A DNA stretch of 6,995 nucleotides. Source: Acidobacteria bacterium AH-259-G07. Lineage in GTDB: Bacteria; Acidobacteriota; UBA6911; RPQK01; JADFOI01. Position 1 is the first letter of the stretch; the number at the start of each line of letters is the position of its first letter. The notes beneath the pieces are model-generated. The model was not told the origin of the DNA. It ran no database searches and worked only from the letters and a program-made list of their open reading frames with translations. The position numbers and the translations under genes are program-made. Location: assembly GCA_027717925.1 (NCBI GenBank), contig JALLON010000139.1, forward strand, positions 1 through 6,995, written 5' to 3'. Positions 5,577-6,995 of the stretch are shown piece after piece.

Positions 5577-6257
5577 CTAGTCTCCTAACAACAGCCCCAG
5601 TCTGTCAAGAAGATCGTAGAGGGTTTTGCGGTGTTCATTGGCGAAAACTTGCATATCGGACGGATGCCGAACTCCCTTTACGGAATAGCCGATATAGATT
5701 CCATCAGCCAAAGACAGCGAGTGATCCAGTGTTAGTGATGTGCTGCGCTCACGCGCTGGATCCCGCCAACGAAAAATAACGCCATGACCCACGGGTTCTC
5801 CGGGGCCTTCCAGTACCAATTCCCCTGTCAAAGACTGAAGGAAGTCTCTTGCCGTGGTCCCTACAACTTCGCCATGGGCGTGGTAGGACAAATCGTATGC
5901 CCTGAGTGAGGTCTGGCTCCGTTCGAGTAGCCAGTAGGTGGCCTTCTGCAAGATGGACGAGTACAGATTCATTTCCTCAGTACTGAGGCTAGAGGCAATG
6001 AATTCTATTTGTTCCAAACGTAGTTGTAAAAGCGCTCCGGGATCTTTACCAAAAAGAATAGATACTGACTGGGACACTACGGAATTGGGTTCGCCGGCAG
6101 TTCGGATATCGGCCAAGCTGACCCCGAACTCCCTGAAGTTCTCCAACAGTTCACCATAGAGGCCGGGCCCTAAGCTAAGCAGTTCTAACGCAGGGGGATC
6201 TAGGCGAGCGGAGTAGCCAACCTGTTCATTCCGGGTTTCAAACTGCCATCTAGCCAT
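5577..6257 (-). CDS. Uncharacterised 226-aa protein, possibly a distant TIGR04255 relative; first gene of the PIN operon
   Basis: No firm family assignment. The protein opens MARWQFETRNEQVGYSARLD, has a conserved-looking LELLSLGPGLYGELLENFRE at 24-43, and a helical middle (residues 75-115). In its C-terminal half, RAYDLSYHAHGE (119-130), ARDFLQSL (136-143), HGVIFRWRDPARERSTSLTL (158-177) and the closing helices FANEHRKTLYDLLDRLG (205-221) follow one another in the same order and spacing as the YINHIP, WNSV, ITWSTSFRLPEDKGTLKVTV and FELAHEWIVLGFSDL blocks of the TIGR04255 protein at 3020-3814. This is a by-eye match. The ATG at 6257 is chosen; a TTG at 6299 in frame, with GAGG 7 bases upstream, would add 14 residues. 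The stop lies 4 bp before the 146-aa gene, so the three genes form one operon. Confidence 0.82.
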   Translation of the reverse strand: MARWQFETRNEQVGYSARLDPPALELLSLGPGLYGELLENFREFGVSLADIRTAGEPNSVVSQSVSILFGKDPGALLQLRLEQIEFIASSLSTEEMNLYSSILQKATYWLLERSQTSLRAYDLSYHAHGEVVGTTARDFLQSLTGELVLEGPGEPVGHGVIFRWRDPARERSTSLTLDHSLSLADGIYIGYSVKGVRHPSDMQVFANEHRKTLYDLLDRLGLLLGD

Positions 6258-6439
6258 CAGGACTGCTTTCTGTAGACGAGCCCATTCTCCACATCCCAAG
6301 ATGGAGCCTCACGCGATGTGAACGTGCTTTTGGGACACCGATTCTAACGCAAAGGTAAGAATTCCGCCAGCGGTTCGGACGGCACAGTACCGTCACCAAC
6401 AATTGTTATTATGGAGTGAAAAATTACAGCCCCGCGGCT

Positions 6440-6464
6440 AGGCCTAGCCTCTCCGGCTAGGCCT
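6440..6464. other. Perfect 10-bp hairpin with embedded palindrome
   Basis: AGGCCTAGCC (6440-6449), a 5-nt loop, then GGCTAGGCCT (6455-6464) form a perfect GC-rich stem-loop. The left arm is itself part of the 14-bp palindrome GGCTAGGCCTAGCC, so an alternative fold exists. No T-tract follows on the plus strand. On the minus strand a run of five T lies about 20 bp further on, too far for a classical terminator. Possible terminator-like, regulatory or protein-binding site between divergent genes. Confidence 0.55.
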
Positions 6465-6487
6465 CATGTCCTGGCCGTGTGGGCTGT

Positions 6488-6504
6488 TCCTCAGCATGAG
6501 GAGG
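6488..6504 (+). promoter_or_regulatory. Shine-Dalgarno held in a small hairpin
   Basis: TCCTCA (6488-6493), loop GCA, TGAGGA (6497-6502) make a 6-bp hairpin whose 3' arm overlaps the strong Shine-Dalgarno AGGAGG (6499-6504). The SD lies 5 bases before the GTG at 6510. Such an arrangement can lower translation initiation. It supports GTG 6510 as the start if the small gene is real. Confidence 0.4.
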
Positions 6505-6509
6505 AATGA

Positions 6510-6770
6510 GTGCCAACTGACAAGAAAGAAAACCCACCACGAGACCTTGAAACCCGTTACCGGTCGGAACTCGTCGAAAATAATCGACTCAAAAACCAGC
6601 GCCGAGAATTGGAATCCGCGGAAAGAAAATCCAATCTATCCCCGAGGTTAAAGCCTATCTCTATGCGAACAGGCCAGTCTCGAAGGCCCCTCGCCCTATC
6701 ACCCCTGTCGGCGGACATAGCGGACACAGCAGCTTCACGGTCAGCCTGGGAAATCGCGCATCACCAATAA
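6510..6770 (+). CDS. Small putative coiled-coil protein, possibly frameshifted
   Basis: An 86-codon frame starts at GTG 6510 behind a strong AGGAGG. Residues 10-40 (PRDLETRYRSELVENNRLKN then QRRELESAERK) form a charged, heptad-like helix of the kind found in short coiled coils. After about residue 43 the sequence becomes Ser/Pro/Arg-rich and less protein-like. Another frame opens across the same DNA (about 6585-6790), reading PEVKAYLYANRPVSKAPRPI and then TPVGGHSGHSSF, so a frameshift within an originally longer gene is possible. No family is recognised. It runs convergently towards the membrane-protein gene at 6787. It may be a real small gene, a broken one, or a false call. Confidence 0.4.
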   Translation: MPTDKKENPPRDLETRYRSELVENNRLKNQRRELESAERKSNLSPRLKPISMRTGQSRRPLALSPLSADIADTAASRSAWEIAHHQ

Positions 6771-6786
6771 CGCTGATAAGAACAAC

Positions 6787-6995
6787 CTAAGTGTGATATT
6801 CATAATGTTCAAACTCTCCCTGTGCTTCGAGTGCTTCCTGTGCTGGCCACATTTGACCCGCTTCTCCAGACATCTCTTCGGCTGCGGTCTCGGCGGCCAC
6901 TCTGTTTAGAATGTCGCCGATCGGGTCCCTGAGATATCTCAGGCTCGCCACGAAATATCCAAGGGCTACCAGGGCCAGGAGCCCGTATGAGGCCA
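6787..6995 (-). CDS. C-terminus of a putative single-pass membrane protein (5' end outside the window)
   Basis: The minus-strand frame enters from the right edge and ends at TAG (6787-6789), giving 68 residues. It starts with a hydrophobic segment YGLLALVALGYFVASL (about residues 3-18 of the visible part), followed by an Arg-containing boundary RYLRDP. A soluble tail follows, rich in Glu, Ala and Gln (ILNRVAAETAAEEMSGEAGQ, WPAQEALEAQGEFEHYEYHT). The pattern fits a transmembrane helix with an acidic cytoplasmic tail, orientation inferred from the flanking Arg residues. The missing N-terminal part prevents a family call. Strong amino-acid patterning and codon use make it a real gene. Confidence 0.75.
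   Translation of the reverse strand, partial: ASYGLLALVALGYFVASLRYLRDPIGDILNRVAAETAAEEMSGEAGQMWPAQEALEAQGEFEHYEYHT

Overview
The window looks like an accessory region of a bacterial chromosome. Two direct copies of the 3' half of an initiator tRNA-fMet gene (53-98 and 4066-4111, minus strand) carry an encoded CCA, a CAU anticodon, three G-C pairs in the anticodon stem and A at position 72, all bacterial initiator features. Shine-Dalgarno sequences such as the one before position 622 also fit a bacterium. I cannot name the phylum; coding density, base composition and protein types would suit a soil or sediment lineage, but that is only an impression.

Layout, left to right. The 46-bp tRNA fragments have no 5' halves beside them, so they read as attachment-site scars of serial tRNA-targeted insertions, with the intact tRNA presumably to the right of the window. 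The segment between them (about 4 kb) encodes no recognisable integrase. It holds: a gene-free stretch with short repeats and a tRNA-like piece (99-546); a TIGR00266/AIM24-family gene on the plus strand (622-1410), followed by the eroded 3' end of a VOC/PhnB-like gene (about 1489-1617); and a three-gene minus-strand operon (3814 down to 1719). That operon runs TIGR04255-family protein, then an unknown 280-aa protein, then an unknown 143-aa protein overlapping by 4 bp.

Right of the second tRNA fragment are tandem GGACCAAAAA repeats, a promoterless reading-frame remnant with clustered cysteines (4276-4491) and about 230 bp I cannot assign. Then comes a second three-gene minus-strand operon (6257 down to 4725). 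It encodes an unknown 226-aa protein whose C-terminal half is laid out like TIGR04255, an unknown 146-aa protein with an antitoxin-like tail, and a PIN-domain ribonuclease that starts on TTG and overlaps by 4 bp. The right end holds hairpins, a small putative coiled-coil gene (6510-6770) and the C-terminus of a single-pass membrane protein entering from the right (6787-6995, minus).

The most interesting reading is that two compact three-gene cassettes, each led by a TIGR04255 or TIGR04255-like protein, sit as cargo in an integrase-poor tRNA-fMet insertion array. One ends in a PIN nuclease, so a toxin-antitoxin or phage-defence role is plausible. That role is inference; the gene layout and repeats are directly visible.
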